In this document: positions 44,241-53,884 of the stretch, piece by piece | Numbering within the stretch: position 1 is the first letter of the stretch | Layout of the letters: every line of letters starts with the position of its first letter | NCBI RefSeq assembly: GCF_000166135.1 | Contig: NC_014666.1 | Coordinates: 6,634,001-6,698,000, forward strand | DNA from: Pseudofrankia inefficax | GTDB taxonomy: Bacteria > Actinomycetota > Actinomycetes > Frankiales > Frankiaceae | Length of the DNA: 64,000 bases | Direction: 5' to 3' | Translations under genes and position numbers: made by a program | Notes under the pieces: model-generated | Databases searched by the model: none | What the model was told of the DNA's origin: nothing | Seen by the model: only the letters and a program-made list of their open reading frames with translations

Positions 44241-44684
44241 TCAGTTCTTCTCGACGGGACGGAAGGCGAAGGTCAGCACCTCGGTACCGTCGGCGTCCGT
44301 AGCGAACGGGACGACGACCAGCTCCATCTCCTGGCCGATCTCCAGCGGCTCGTCGACGCCGACCGCGAGCCGGGCCTCGATCCGAGCCTCCGGAAGCTCC
44401 ACGTAGCCGACGCCGTAGCCGACGAAATCCGCCGCCGGCTCGGTGCCGAGGTAGGGCGGGTTCTTCGGCTGGAACCGCTGGCGGGTCCACGTCCACAGGG
44501 TGCCCCGGGTGGACAGCCGCGTCTGCGCGGTGTCCAGGGAGCCGCACCGCGGACAGTTCGGGTATGCCGGGAACGCGACCAGGCCGCAGACCTGGCACTT
44601 CGATCCGATGAGCCGGGGCTCGTCCGACGGCCAGTCGAACAGGCCCTCCGCGACGACGCGCTGAGCGACCACCTGCTGGGCCAC
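44241..44684 (-). CDS. DUF35 OB-fold zinc-ribbon protein, partner of the SCP-x-like protein
   Basis: 147-residue DUF35 protein with a zinc ribbon (Cys-x2-Cys in CQVCG and CPRCG) and a C-terminal OB fold, which in characterised examples binds to and is required by an adjacent thiolase or aldolase. GTG at 44684 is preferred over the ATG codons at 44711 and 44723 because GGAGGGGG lies 6 bases upstream, and because those ATGs fall inside a family I operator-like site. The following gene, 10 bases away, is the SCP-x-like protein. Confidence 0.85.
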   Translation of the reverse strand: MAQQVVAQRVVAEGLFDWPSDEPRLIGSKCQVCGLVAFPAYPNCPRCGSLDTAQTRLSTRGTLWTWTRQRFQPKNPPYLGTEPAADFVGYGVGYVELPEARIEARLAVGVDEPLEIGQEMELVVVPFATDADGTEVLTFAFRPVEKN

Positions 44685-44704
44685 GGCTGCCCCCTCCTCC
44701 GAAT

Positions 44705-44720
44705 TTGACATCAGCGTCAG
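44705..44720 (-). promoter_or_regulatory. Family I operator-like site before the DUF35 gene
   Basis: On the minus strand it reads CTGACGCTGATGTCAA, with TGAC and GTCA half-sites 6 bases apart. It is 20 bases upstream of the preferred GTG start. Confidence 0.45.
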
Positions 44721-44758
44721 CATAGAGGGGCCGGTCGGACGTCACCACCGTTCGGAAT

Positions 44759-44833
44759 TGATCGCCGATTTCGCCCTCCGGTGGCTGCGATCAGGGCTCG
44801 CTCGCGACCACCAGAGGGCTGAAACGACGATCA
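44759..44833. repeat. 75-bp palindromic repeat, copy 3
   Basis: The left arm begins TGATCGCCGATTTCGCCCTC and the right arm ends GAGGGCTGAAACGACGATCA. It lies between two minus-strand genes, 45 bases after the thiolase stop at 44878. Confidence 0.85.
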
Positions 44834-44877
44834 TGGCGCCCAGCGGCGGGAGCCGCGACGTGGGGCCGGCTAGCGGG

Positions 44878-46032
44878 TCAGAGCAGCTCGAGGATGGTGG
44901 CGTTGGCCTGGCCGCCGCCCTCGCACATGGTCTGCAGGCCGTAGCGGATGCCGTTGTCGCGCATGTGGTTGACGAGCGTCGTCATGATCCGGGCGCCGGA
45001 GCCGCCGAGCGGGTGGCCGAGCGCGATCGCGCCGCCGTTCGGGTTGAGGGCCTTCACGTCCGCGCCGATGTCGGCCAGCCAGGCCAGCGGCACCGGGGCG
45101 AACGCCTCGTTGACCTCGAACGCGCCGATGTCGTCGAGCTTGAGCCCGGACCTGGCGAGCACCTTCTGGGTCGCCGGGATCGGCGCGGTCAGCATCATGA
45201 TCGGGTCGGCGCCGGCGAGGACGGCGGTGTGAATCCGGGCGAGGGGGGTGAGGCCCAGCTCGGCGGCCTTCTCGCTGGTCATGATCAGCAGGGCGGCCGA
45301 GCCGTCGGAGATCTGCGAGGAGTTGGCGGCCGTGATCACGCCACCCTCCTCGACCTTCTTGAACACCGTCTTCAGGTTGGCCAGGCCCTCGACCGTGCCG
45401 CCGCGGCGGATGCCCTCGTCCTTGCTGATGACCGTGCCGTCGGCGAGGGTGACGGGCGCGATCTGGGCGTCGAACCGGCCGTCGTCCTGGGCCGCGGCGG
45501 CCTTCTCGTGCGAACCGATCGAGAACTCGTCGCACTGCGTGCGGGAGAAGCCCCACTTCGCGGCGATCAGCTCGGCGCCGATGCCCTGGTCGGGGAAGAC
45601 GTTGTTGTAGCGGGCGAGGTAGCGCTCGCCAAACGGGATCTGGCCCATCAGCGACGTGCCCATCGGCACCCGGGACATCGACTCGACGCCACCCGCGATG
45701 ACGACGTCGTACTGCCCGGCGACCACGCCGGCGGCGGCGAAGTGCACCGCCTGCTGGGAGGACCCGCACTGCCGGTCGACGGTCACCCCCGTGACGGTCT
45801 CCGGAAAACCGGCGCCGAGCGCCGCGTTGCGGGCGATGTCGAAGGTCTGCTCGCCGACCTGGCCGACGCAGCCCCAGATGACGTCCTCCACCAGAGCCGG
45901 GTCGACGCCCGCCCGGGCCACCAGGGTGGCGAGCACATGCGCCGACAGGTCCGTCGGGTGTACCCCCGACAACCCGCCGTTCCGCTTGCCGACCGGCGTC
46001 CGAACCGCCTCGACGATCACCGCATCACGCAT
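44878..46032 (-). CDS. Thiolase (acetyl-CoA C-acyltransferase), FadA5-like
   Basis: 384-residue thiolase with Cys89 in DRQCGSSQQA, VNEAFAPVPLAW, the Gly-rich IALGHPLGGSGAR with the catalytic His, and the second Cys in MCEGGGQANA. All features of an active degradative thiolase are present. Its sequence style is close to FadA5, the steroid side-chain thiolase, but the assignment is by eye. ATG at 46032 has GAGGGG upstream. It diverges from the dehydrogenase-like gene at 46114 across a family IV palindrome and ends at a 75-bp repeat. Confidence 0.92.
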   Translation of the reverse strand: MRDAVIVEAVRTPVGKRNGGLSGVHPTDLSAHVLATLVARAGVDPALVEDVIWGCVGQVGEQTFDIARNAALGAGFPETVTGVTVDRQCGSSQQAVHFAAAGVVAGQYDVVIAGGVESMSRVPMGTSLMGQIPFGERYLARYNNVFPDQGIGAELIAAKWGFSRTQCDEFSIGSHEKAAAAQDDGRFDAQIAPVTLADGTVISKDEGIRRGGTVEGLANLKTVFKKVEEGGVITAANSSQISDGSAALLIMTSEKAAELGLTPLARIHTAVLAGADPIMMLTAPIPATQKVLARSGLKLDDIGAFEVNEAFAPVPLAWLADIGADVKALNPNGGAIALGHPLGGSGARIMTTLVNHMRDNGIRYGLQTMCEGGGQANATILELL

Positions 46033-46063
46033 GTCGACGTCCCCTCAGAGAGCAGCGTTACTG

Positions 46064-46077
46064 AGTATGCATTCACT
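46064..46077. promoter_or_regulatory. Family IV operator-like site in a divergent promoter
   Basis: AGTATGCATTCACT, centred on the palindrome ATGCAT, lies 32 bases before the thiolase start and 37 before the divergent GTG start at 46114. Confidence 0.5.
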
Positions 46078-46113
46078 CGGGCCGCCGGCACCACCGACGA
46101 CTAGTGTTGCAAC

Positions 46114-47112
<999 letters not shown>

Positions 47113-47220
47113 CCGGCCGCTCCGGCCTGGCGCCGCCGTACTCGGCCTGGCCGCCGTCGCGGCGCGGCTGGCCAGGGCGGTCGTCTCTTGCACCGCGCGG
47201 GGCATCGCGGGGACTATGAG

Positions 47221-47240
47221 TTTTGACGTCGATGTTGAAA
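47221..47240 (+). promoter_or_regulatory. Family I operator-like site before the CoA-transferase gene
   Basis: TTTTGACGTCGATGTTGAAA, with symmetric TTT/AAA ends and a TCGA core. It lies 48 bases upstream of the CoA-transferase ATG at 47288. Confidence 0.5.
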
Positions 47241-47287
47241 CCCCGGCCCGGCGGGCTCCCCGGGCGAGGTGGGCTGGGAGGCTCTCG

Positions 47288-48502
47288 ATGACCGCGGTGA
47301 TGCAAGGTGTACGCGTCCTGGAGGTCGCCGAGCATACGTTCGTACCCGCCGCGTCGGCCCTGTTAGCCGACTGGGGCGCGGACGTCATCAAGATCGAACA
47401 TGTCGAGCGCGGCGACGCGATGCGCGGCCTGGCCGCCTCCGGCACCGTGGACATCCCGTCGGACGTCCACGTGCTGTTCGAGCACTCGAACCGCGGCAAG
47501 CGCAGCCTCGCCCTCGACCTCACCTCGCCCGAGGGCCTCGACATCGTCTACAAGCTCGCGGCCACCGCGGACGTCTTCCTGACCAACAAGCTGCCCCTGG
47601 TGCGCACCAAGCTGAAGGTCACCCTTGACGACATCCGGGCGCAGAACCCGAACATCATCTACGTCCGCGGCACCGGCCAGGGCGAGCGTGGCCCCGAGGC
47701 CGACCGCGGTGCCTACGACTACCTGGCATTCTGGATGCGCAGCGGCGCCGCCCTGGGGGCCACCGCCGCCGACGCGGCCGTCGTCAACGGGCCGCCCGGG
47801 CCGGGCTTCGGCGACTCGATCGGGGCCCTGACGATCGCGGGCGGGATCATGGGCGCCCTGTTCCACCGGGAGCGCACCGGCGAGGCGACCACGGTCGACG
47901 TCTCGCTGCTCAGCGCCGGCCTCTACACGATGGGCCAGGCGGTGGCACTGTCGATGCTGACGAAGAAGCCCTGGCAGGGGCCGCCGTCCGGCCACCGCAG
48001 CAACCCGCTCGTCGGCAGCTACCAGACGAAGGACGGCCGGTCGCTGGCCTTCTCCTGCCTGCAGGCTGGCCTCTACTGGGGCCCGGCGTGCGCCGCGATC
48101 GGCCGCCCGGAGCTGGCCACCGACCCGCGCTTCGCCGACCACGGCGCGCTGATGGCCAACAAGATGGAAGCCTCCGAGATCCTGGCGGCCGAGTTCGCCT
48201 CCCGAGACCTGGACGAGTGGAAGGAACGGCTCGCCGACTTCCCGGGCCAGTGGACCGTCGTCCAGCACACCCTCGAGGCCGCCGCAGACGCGCAGAGCAT
48301 CGCCAACGGCTACGTCCAGGAGCTGGAGAACGCCGCCGGGGTGCCGTTCCACCTCAGCGCCGCACCGGTGCAGTTCAACGAGGAGGCGCACCACCCGAGG
48401 CGGGCGCCGGACTTCAACGAGCACGCCGAGGAGATCCTCGGGGAGCTCGGCCTGGACTTCGACGCGGTCCTGGACCTCAAGGTCCGCGGCATCGTCGCCT
48501 GA
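47288..48502 (+). CDS. CaiB/BaiF family CoA-transferase, paralogue of 14755-15969
   Basis: 404-residue family III CoA-transferase. It starts VRVLEVAEHTFVPAASALLADWGADVIKIE, has SNRGKRSLALDL, and keeps the catalytic Asp in AYDYLAFWMRSG. This unusual form of the active-site motif and the overall length are shared with the protein at 14755-15969. ATG at 47288 has GGGAGG 5 bases upstream; the frame is open to 47216 through the operator. It is followed after 52 bases by an acyl-CoA ligase, giving two alternative routes to a CoA thioester in one operon. Confidence 0.88.
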   Translation: MTAVMQGVRVLEVAEHTFVPAASALLADWGADVIKIEHVERGDAMRGLAASGTVDIPSDVHVLFEHSNRGKRSLALDLTSPEGLDIVYKLAATADVFLTNKLPLVRTKLKVTLDDIRAQNPNIIYVRGTGQGERGPEADRGAYDYLAFWMRSGAALGATAADAAVVNGPPGPGFGDSIGALTIAGGIMGALFHRERTGEATTVDVSLLSAGLYTMGQAVALSMLTKKPWQGPPSGHRSNPLVGSYQTKDGRSLAFSCLQAGLYWGPACAAIGRPELATDPRFADHGALMANKMEASEILAAEFASRDLDEWKERLADFPGQWTVVQHTLEAAADAQSIANGYVQELENAAGVPFHLSAAPVQFNEEAHHPRRAPDFNEHAEEILGELGLDFDAVLDLKVRGIVA

Positions 48503-48554
48503 GCAGGGGTTTCCGAAACGGTTCACCCTTCGAGACGCCCGGAGGCAGTGCGTC

Positions 48555-50021
48555 ATGGATGCCGAGGTCACGCCGGTCAGCATCGGCGCCCGGATTCGCC
48601 AGCTCGGCGCCGAGCAGCCGGAGACCACCGCGTTGTGGTCCGTCGCGCTCGACGGCACCGAGTCGTCGTTCACCTGGGCCTGGCTGGACCGGCGGTCCAG
48701 CCAGCTCGCCGGCGCGCTGGCCGCCCGCGGGGTGCGGTTCGGGGATCGCGTCGGGCTCGGGCTGCGGAACTCGCCGCAGTTCGTGCTCGCCGCCTTCGCC
48801 GCCTGGAAGCTCGGCGCGATCCCGGTCCCGGTGCGCTGGGACGTACCGGAGTGGGAGCTCGCCCGCGTCCTGGAGGTCATCGCCCCCCGGGTCCACCTGG
48901 GCGCGGGCGACCTGGGCTGGATCGACGCCACCGACACGGGCGAGGCCCCGGACCTGCCCGACGTGACCGCGCCCCACCTGCAGGGCATCTGCTCGTCGGG
49001 CTCGACCGGCCTGCCGAAGGTGATCGTCGCCGAGCGGCCGGCCCTGTACGACTACCGGATGGCCACCCCGATGGTCGCCGCCTGGCGCGAGGTGGCCCGG
49101 CCCCAGAAGATCCTCGTGCTGGCCCCGATGTACCACGCCAACGGGTTCACCACCCTGTACAACCTGCTCGCCGGCGAGACCCTCGTCGTGCTGACCAAGT
49201 TCCAAGCGGCCCAGGCCGTCGACGCGATCGAACGCCACCGCGTCACCCACTTCACCGGCGCCCCGACGATGCTGCAACGGATCGCCGACCTTCCGGGGGT
49301 CGACGACCGTGACCTGAGCTCGGTCGAATGGATCATGCAGGGGGCCGCGCCGATGCCACCGTCGCTGGTCCACCGCTGGGCGAAGCTCATCGGCCCCGAG
49401 AAGATCTTCATGATCTACGGGATGACGGAGGGGCTCGGCTGGACCGCCCTGTTCGGGGACGAGTGGATGAGCCACGAAGGCAGCGTCGGACGCGGTATCC
49501 GGGGCACCGAGATCCGCATTCTCGACCCGGCCGGCGACGCGCTCCCGGTCGGGCAGATCGGCGACGTGTACCTGCGCAGCGCCCACATGGGCGGGTACCA
49601 GTACCTCGGCAACGCACCCCGGCTCCGCGCCACCGACGACGGCTTCATCACCGCGGGCGACATGGGCCACCTCGACGAGGACGGCTACCTCTACCTCGCC
49701 GACCGCCGCGTCGATCTGATCATCACTGGCGGGGCGAACGTGTTCCCGGCCGAGGTCGAGGCCGCGCTCATCGACCACCCCGCGATCGCCGACGTCGTCG
49801 TCATCGGACTGCGCGACGAGGAGTGGGGCCGGCGGGTGCACGCGCTGGTCGAGCCGGCCGATCCGGCCACCCCGCCGACAACGGCCGAGATCGTCGCCTA
49901 TGCCAAGACCAAGCTCGCCGCCTACAAGGTCCCCAAGACCGTCGAGTTCCTCGACCGCATCCCCCGCAGCGAGGCCACCAAGATCAACCGAGGCGCCCTC
50001 ATCGCCGCCCGCGAGAGCTGA
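48555..50021 (+). CDS. AMP-forming acyl-CoA ligase
   Basis: 488-residue ANL-superfamily ligase with CSSGSTGLPKVI (a Ser replaces the usual second Thr), YGMTEGLGWT, FITAGDMGHLDEDG, the hinge DRRVDLIITGGAN and the C-terminal Lys in RSEATKINRG. ATG at 48555 has GGAGG 9 bases upstream. The compact size and sequence are like bile-acid and steroid CoA ligases of actinobacteria, although that is a resemblance judged by eye. It is in an operon with the CoA-transferase at 47288 and ends just before a 75-bp palindrome. Confidence 0.88.
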   Translation: MDAEVTPVSIGARIRQLGAEQPETTALWSVALDGTESSFTWAWLDRRSSQLAGALAARGVRFGDRVGLGLRNSPQFVLAAFAAWKLGAIPVPVRWDVPEWELARVLEVIAPRVHLGAGDLGWIDATDTGEAPDLPDVTAPHLQGICSSGSTGLPKVIVAERPALYDYRMATPMVAAWREVARPQKILVLAPMYHANGFTTLYNLLAGETLVVLTKFQAAQAVDAIERHRVTHFTGAPTMLQRIADLPGVDDRDLSSVEWIMQGAAPMPPSLVHRWAKLIGPEKIFMIYGMTEGLGWTALFGDEWMSHEGSVGRGIRGTEIRILDPAGDALPVGQIGDVYLRSAHMGGYQYLGNAPRLRATDDGFITAGDMGHLDEDGYLYLADRRVDLIITGGANVFPAEVEAALIDHPAIADVVVIGLRDEEWGRRVHALVEPADPATPPTTAEIVAYAKTKLAAYKVPKTVEFLDRIPRSEATKINRGALIAARES

Positions 50022-50041
50022 CCAGGCCGCCCCCTGCGGAA

Positions 50042-50116
50042 TGATCGCCGTTTCGGCCCTTCAGCGGTCGCTATCCGGTGCGGATCGCGACCAGCTGAGG
50101 GCCAAAACGGTGATCA
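50042..50116. repeat. 75-bp palindromic repeat, copy 4
   Basis: The left arm begins TGATCGCCGTTTCGGCCCTT and the right arm ends GAGGGCCAAAACGGTGATCA. It occupies almost the entire 103-base gap between the convergent ligase and SDR genes. Confidence 0.88.
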
Positions 50117-50124
50117 TGCAGCGG

Positions 50125-50961
50125 CTAGTCGGGGATGGCGCGGAGGTACTTCGCCATGGCCAGGGGGGTGACGGTCAGCACGCCGGAGTCGACGGGCAGG
50201 GTGACGCCGGTGACCCAGCGGGCGGCATCGCTGGCCAGGAAGGCGACCGACTCGGCGACGTCCCAGCCGTCGCCGGGCGTGCCGAGCAGGCCGGCCTCGT
50301 TGCGCAGCGTCGTGACGTACTGGCTGTCCTGCCCGGGGATCGACCGGACCATAGGGGTGACGATGTGCCCCGGGGCGATGGCGTTGACCCGGATGCCCTG
50401 GCGTCCGTGCGTGTACGCCATCTCGACGGTCATGGCCAGCATCGCGCCCTTGGCGGCCGAGTAGGCGATCGTGCCGTCGCCGCGCAGCGCCGAGATCGAC
50501 GAGATGTTGACGATCGAGCCCGAGCCCTGCGCCGCCATCACAGGCACCGTGTACTTGCAGGCCAGGAACATCGTCCGCAGGTTGATGTCGAGGGCCCGGT
50601 CCCACTCCTGCTCGGTGATGTCGACGACGTCGCCGACCGAGGCCATGCCGATGTTGTTCACCAGGATGTCGACGGTCCCGAACGCCTCGACGGCGGCGGC
50701 GACCATCGCCTCGCAGGCCGCGGCCTTGGTGCAGTCGCCGGCGAACACCTCGGCCCGGCCGCCGTCGGCCTCGATCAGCTTGCGGGTCTCCTCGGCCCGC
50801 TCGGCGTGCAGGTCGACGAGCAGCACGCTCGCGCCCTCCCGCGCCAGCACGGCCGCGCTGGCCTTCCCGGTCCCGACGCCCTCCCCCGGTGTCGAACCAG
50901 CCCCCGTCACGATCGCGACCTTGTTAGCCAGTCGCCCGTCGGTCCGTCCGCCCATGGTCAC
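50125..50961 (-). CDS. SDR family oxidoreductase
   Basis: 278-residue classical short-chain dehydrogenase. The cofactor loop GAGSTPGEGVGTGKAS is longer than usual, NNIGMAS follows, and the catalytic Ser-Tyr-Lys are in ISSISALRG and IAYSAAKGAM. The start is GTG at 50961, with AGGAAAG a few bases upstream; ATG at 50955 is an alternative. It lies 57 bases downstream of the aldolase gene on the same strand and is probably the third gene of the DUF35-aldolase operon. It may act on the aldehyde or ketone released by that aldolase. Confidence 0.87.
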   Translation of the reverse strand: MTMGGRTDGRLANKVAIVTGAGSTPGEGVGTGKASAAVLAREGASVLLVDLHAERAEETRKLIEADGGRAEVFAGDCTKAAACEAMVAAAVEAFGTVDILVNNIGMASVGDVVDITEQEWDRALDINLRTMFLACKYTVPVMAAQGSGSIVNISSISALRGDGTIAYSAAKGAMLAMTVEMAYTHGRQGIRVNAIAPGHIVTPMVRSIPGQDSQYVTTLRNEAGLLGTPGDGWDVAESVAFLASDAARWVTGVTLPVDSGVLTVTPLAMAKYLRAIPD

Positions 50962-51000
50962 CGCTTTCCTGTCGTCGTCGTTTCCGCGTCGTTCCGTCCG

Positions 51001-51040
51001 GTCAGCGCGGCCAGCTGGTCAGCGCGGCCAGCTGGTCAGC
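51001..51040. repeat. 17-bp tandem duplication at the 3' end of the aldolase gene
   Basis: GTCAGCGCGGCCAGCTG occurs twice in a row (51001 and 51018) with a partial third copy. The duplication spans the stop codon of the aldolase gene at 51019-51021 and so may have arisen by slippage. Confidence 0.8.
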
Positions 51041-52215
51041 AGCGCCGCCCCGGCCTCGTAGCCGCCGACGCTGGTCACGGCCGCGACCCGCGCGCCCGCG
51101 ACCTGCCGCTCGCCGGCCTCACCGCGCACCTGGCGGACCGCCTCGGCCGTGTGGCCGAAGGCGGCGTGCAGCCGCCCGCCGGACAGCTGCCCGCCCCACG
51201 TGTTCAGCGGCAGCTCGCCGCCGAGGCTGATCCGCTTGCCGCCCTCGACGAACGCCCCCGCCTCGCCAGGCCCGCAGAAGCCCATCGCCTCCAGCCACCA
51301 GACGGCCTCGATGGTGAAGCCGTCGTAGAGCTCGGCGACGTCGACGTCTCCCGGACGCAGGTCGGTGCGGGCCCACATCGCGGCGGCGGTGGCGTAGCCG
51401 ACCCGGCCGAAGTCCTCCCACTGCTCCCAGCTCGGCCGGCCGTCCACCACGCCGGCCATCGTCTCGATGCCGACCGGCGCCCGCAGGTCGGCGGCGGCCT
51501 CGGCCGCCGAGACGACGATCGCGGTGGCGCCGTCGAGCGGGACGTCGCAGTCGTACAGGCAGATCGGCGACGAGATCATCCGGGAGGCGAGGTAGTCGTC
51601 CAGCGTGAGCGGCGAGCGGTAGACGGCGTCCGGGTTCAGCGCCGCGTGCGCCCGCTGCGTCACCGGGATCCAGCCGAGCTGCTCGCGGGTCACGCCGTAC
51701 TCGTGCATGTACCGGGCGGCGTACGGCGCGAGCTGGCAGACCGGGGACAGCGCGCCGACCGGCAGCAGCCAGGCGAGCGGCCCCTCCGCGGTCGGGTTCG
51801 TCGAGCCGTACGCGGGCCGGCCGCCGGCGTTGCGCGCGGCGCTGCCCTCCTTGACGGTCCGCCAGATGACGACGTGCCGGGCCTGGCCGGTCGCGACCGC
51901 CATCGCCGGACCGTAGAACGGCAGGCACATCCCTTCGATGATCCCCTGCCGCCAGCTGGTCGTGATCCGCAGCGCGTCCTGGATCTCGTAGAGGTTGCCG
52001 TTCGCGTAGCCGGGCACGTTGGCCTTGCCCCCGCCGGGGAACATGGCCAGCCCGTCGATGTCGTCGACGGTCAGGCCCGCGTCGGCGATGGCGGCCAGGA
52101 TCGCGTCGATCGTCAGCTGGAACCCGGAGCGGTCGAGCTGGCGCCCGATGGCCGACTGGCCGATCCCGGAGATCACCGCGCGCCGCTCGAACAGCTCGCT
52201 GCCCACGGCGCTCAC
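51019..52215 (-). CDS. Ltp2-like aldolase (thiolase-fold lipid-transfer protein)
   Basis: 398-residue thiolase-fold protein related to the C-terminal part of the fusion at 33616-35244. It shares LYDCDVPLDGA, ELYDGFT, LNTWGGQLSGGRLH and GEAGERQVAGA blocks. The thiolase Cys position reads QGIIEGMCLPFYGPA, with no CASG-type motif, so retro-aldol cleavage as in Ltp2 is more likely than thiolysis. The start is GTG at 52215, overlapping the DUF35 gene by 4 bases (GTGA), the coupling expected for an obligate DUF35-aldolase complex. The frame is open to 52521 but that part belongs to the DUF35 gene. Confidence 0.85.
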   Translation of the reverse strand: MSAVGSELFERRAVISGIGQSAIGRQLDRSGFQLTIDAILAAIADAGLTVDDIDGLAMFPGGGKANVPGYANGNLYEIQDALRITTSWRQGIIEGMCLPFYGPAMAVATGQARHVVIWRTVKEGSAARNAGGRPAYGSTNPTAEGPLAWLLPVGALSPVCQLAPYAARYMHEYGVTREQLGWIPVTQRAHAALNPDAVYRSPLTLDDYLASRMISSPICLYDCDVPLDGATAIVVSAAEAAADLRAPVGIETMAGVVDGRPSWEQWEDFGRVGYATAAAMWARTDLRPGDVDVAELYDGFTIEAVWWLEAMGFCGPGEAGAFVEGGKRISLGGELPLNTWGGQLSGGRLHAAFGHTAEAVRQVRGEAGERQVAGARVAAVTSVGGYEAGAALLTSWPR

Positions 52216-52688
52216 GCCCCGGCCACGGCGACGAAGCTGGGGACCGAGTAGGCCCGCTCCTGGCCGTCGAGGAAGCAGGTGCCCGGTCCGGGCTCGAAGC
52301 CCACGTCGACGCTCATCCCGATCGTCGCCTCCTCTGGTGGGCAACCGCGCAGCCGCCCGAGGACCCGGACGCCCGGGTGGCCGTCGAACTCGACCAGGAC
52401 CAGCGCGTAGGGCACCTCGAGCCCCGGCAGCCAGCGCTGGTAGTTGACCGTCAGGCTGTAGACCTGGCCGCGCCCGGTGATCTCGACCGGTTCGGTCGAC
52501 CGGCTCCGGCAGGTCCTGCACACTCCGTACGGCGGGAACGACTCGGCGCCGCAGTCCTGGCAGCGCTCGACCAGCAGCCGCCCCTCGGCCGCCCCCGCCC
52601 AGAACACCGCGGTCTCCTCGGTGACGGACGGTGGGATGCCGGGAACCACCGCGGCCGAGTCCGGGCTGGTAGGGCCGTTGGCGGTCAT
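52212..52688 (-). CDS. DUF35 OB-fold zinc-ribbon protein, partner of the Ltp2-like aldolase
   Basis: 158-residue DUF35 protein with zinc-ribbon pairs CQDCG and CRTCR and a C-terminal OB fold. It resembles the N-terminal part of the 33616 fusion (for example VNYQRWLPG against VNIQQWLPD), so this pair is the unfused version of that protein. ATG at 52688 has GAAGGG 6 bases upstream. It is the first gene of a DUF35-aldolase-SDR operon transcribed from a divergent promoter with a family IV palindrome. Confidence 0.87.
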   Translation of the reverse strand: MTANGPTSPDSAAVVPGIPPSVTEETAVFWAGAAEGRLLVERCQDCGAESFPPYGVCRTCRSRSTEPVEITGRGQVYSLTVNYQRWLPGLEVPYALVLVEFDGHPGVRVLGRLRGCPPEEATIGMSVDVGFEPGPGTCFLDGQERAYSVPSFVAVAGA

Positions 52689-52725
52689 GGGCACCCTTCG
52701 AGCCGGTGACAGCGAAGACTTACGG

Positions 52726-52739
52726 AGTGTACGCTCACT
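52726..52739. promoter_or_regulatory. Family IV operator-like site in a divergent promoter
   Basis: AGTGTACGCTCACT, a palindrome of the form AGTGnnCGnnCACT with perfect half-sites. It is 38 bases before the DUF35 ATG and about 140 before the divergent LLM gene. Confidence 0.55.
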
Positions 52740-52879
52740 TAGCAATCTAGCGCCTCGACGCCCCGGGTACACCGTTCGTCGTGCAGTGCCTGTTTGACCT
52801 GCACAGCCCTGGTCGTCGTGCACAGTCTGTCCGTCCTGAGCGCGGCGCCCGTGCCGCGCTCGACGTGAAGGAGCTCCGG

Positions 52880-53884
52880 TTGCCTGATCGCATCGTCTTC
52901 GGCGCGGCCGCGCTCCCCGAGCCGGAGCGCCACTGGCTCGCCGCCGTCGAGCGCCTGCCCATCGAGTCGGTCTGGCAGGGCGGCCACGTGCTGCCGCCGA
53001 CCGGCACCGGCGAGGCCATCACCCGGCTGGCCCTGATGACCGCGTGGACGGAACGGGTCCGGGTGGGCACCGCGATCCTGCTGCTGCCGCTGTACCAGCC
53101 GGTGATCGTCGCGAAGCAGCTCGCCGACCTGGACGCCCGCTCCGGCGGTCGGGTCTCGGTCGGGCTGGGCGTCGGCGGCGAGTTCAAGCACGAGTTCGAC
53201 TCGGTCGGCGTCCCGATCACCGAGCGGGGCGCGCGCACCGACGAGGCGATGGTGCTGCTGCGCGAGCTGTGGCGCGGCGAGCCGGTCACCCACCACGGGA
53301 AGTACTTCGACGTCGAGGACGTGACGCTGCGCCCGGTCACTCCTCCGCCGCCACCGGGCTCGACCAGTGGTCCCGCAGGCGGCCAGCCCGGCGGCCCGCC
53401 GCTGCTGGTCTCCGGGCGCAAGGCCCCGGCGATGCGGCGCGCGGCGCGGCTGGGCGACGGCTGGATGCCCTACCTGATGTCGCCGAGCGCCTATGCCCGC
53501 TCGGTCGAGACGATCAGCGCCGAGGCCGCGGCCACCGGCCGGGACCTCGGCGGGTTCGAGTGGATGATGTACGTCTACTGCTCGGTCCGGGCCGACGGCG
53601 ACCGGGCCCGCGCCGACGTGGCCAGCTTCCTCGGGGGTGCCTACGGCGACAAGCCCGCGTCGATGCTCGACAAGATCGCGCCGTCCGGGACGCCGGAACA
53701 GGTCGCGGCCCGCCTGCAGGAGTACGTCGACGCGGGCGTGCGGCACTTCGTCATCTCGCCGGCCGCGCACGAGGACACCCTCGAGGTCGTCCAGCTCGCC
53801 GCCGAGGAGGTCCTCCCCCGGCTGACCCTGCCGGCCGGGGGCGCCGCTGGACCGGTGATCACTACCGCCGGGGCCGCGTCATGA
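52880..53884 (+). CDS. LLM-class F420-dependent oxidoreductase
   Basis: 334-residue luciferase-like oxidoreductase with GTAILLLPLYQPVIVAKQLA, the SGGRVSVGLGVGGEFKHEF loop and a C-terminal GVRHFVISPA segment. TTG at 52880 is chosen because AAGGAG lies 6 bases upstream; the frame is open to 52781. An insert of Pro, Gly and Ser at about residues 156-172 is unusual and probably a surface loop. Its stop overlaps the ATG of the double CoA-transferase gene (ATGA), so the two proteins are co-translated. Confidence 0.85.
   Translation: MPDRIVFGAAALPEPERHWLAAVERLPIESVWQGGHVLPPTGTGEAITRLALMTAWTERVRVGTAILLLPLYQPVIVAKQLADLDARSGGRVSVGLGVGGEFKHEFDSVGVPITERGARTDEAMVLLRELWRGEPVTHHGKYFDVEDVTLRPVTPPPPPGSTSGPAGGQPGGPPLLVSGRKAPAMRRAARLGDGWMPYLMSPSAYARSVETISAEAAATGRDLGGFEWMMYVYCSVRADGDRARADVASFLGGAYGDKPASMLDKIAPSGTPEQVAARLQEYVDAGVRHFVISPAAHEDTLEVVQLAAEEVLPRLTLPAGGAAGPVITTAGAAS

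Noticed and set aside
53044-53880. Upstream extension of the double CoA-transferase frame by 279 codons
   Set aside because: The extension is a shadow of the LLM gene in another frame. The CaiB domain starts right after ATG 53881, which overlaps the LLM stop as ATGA.
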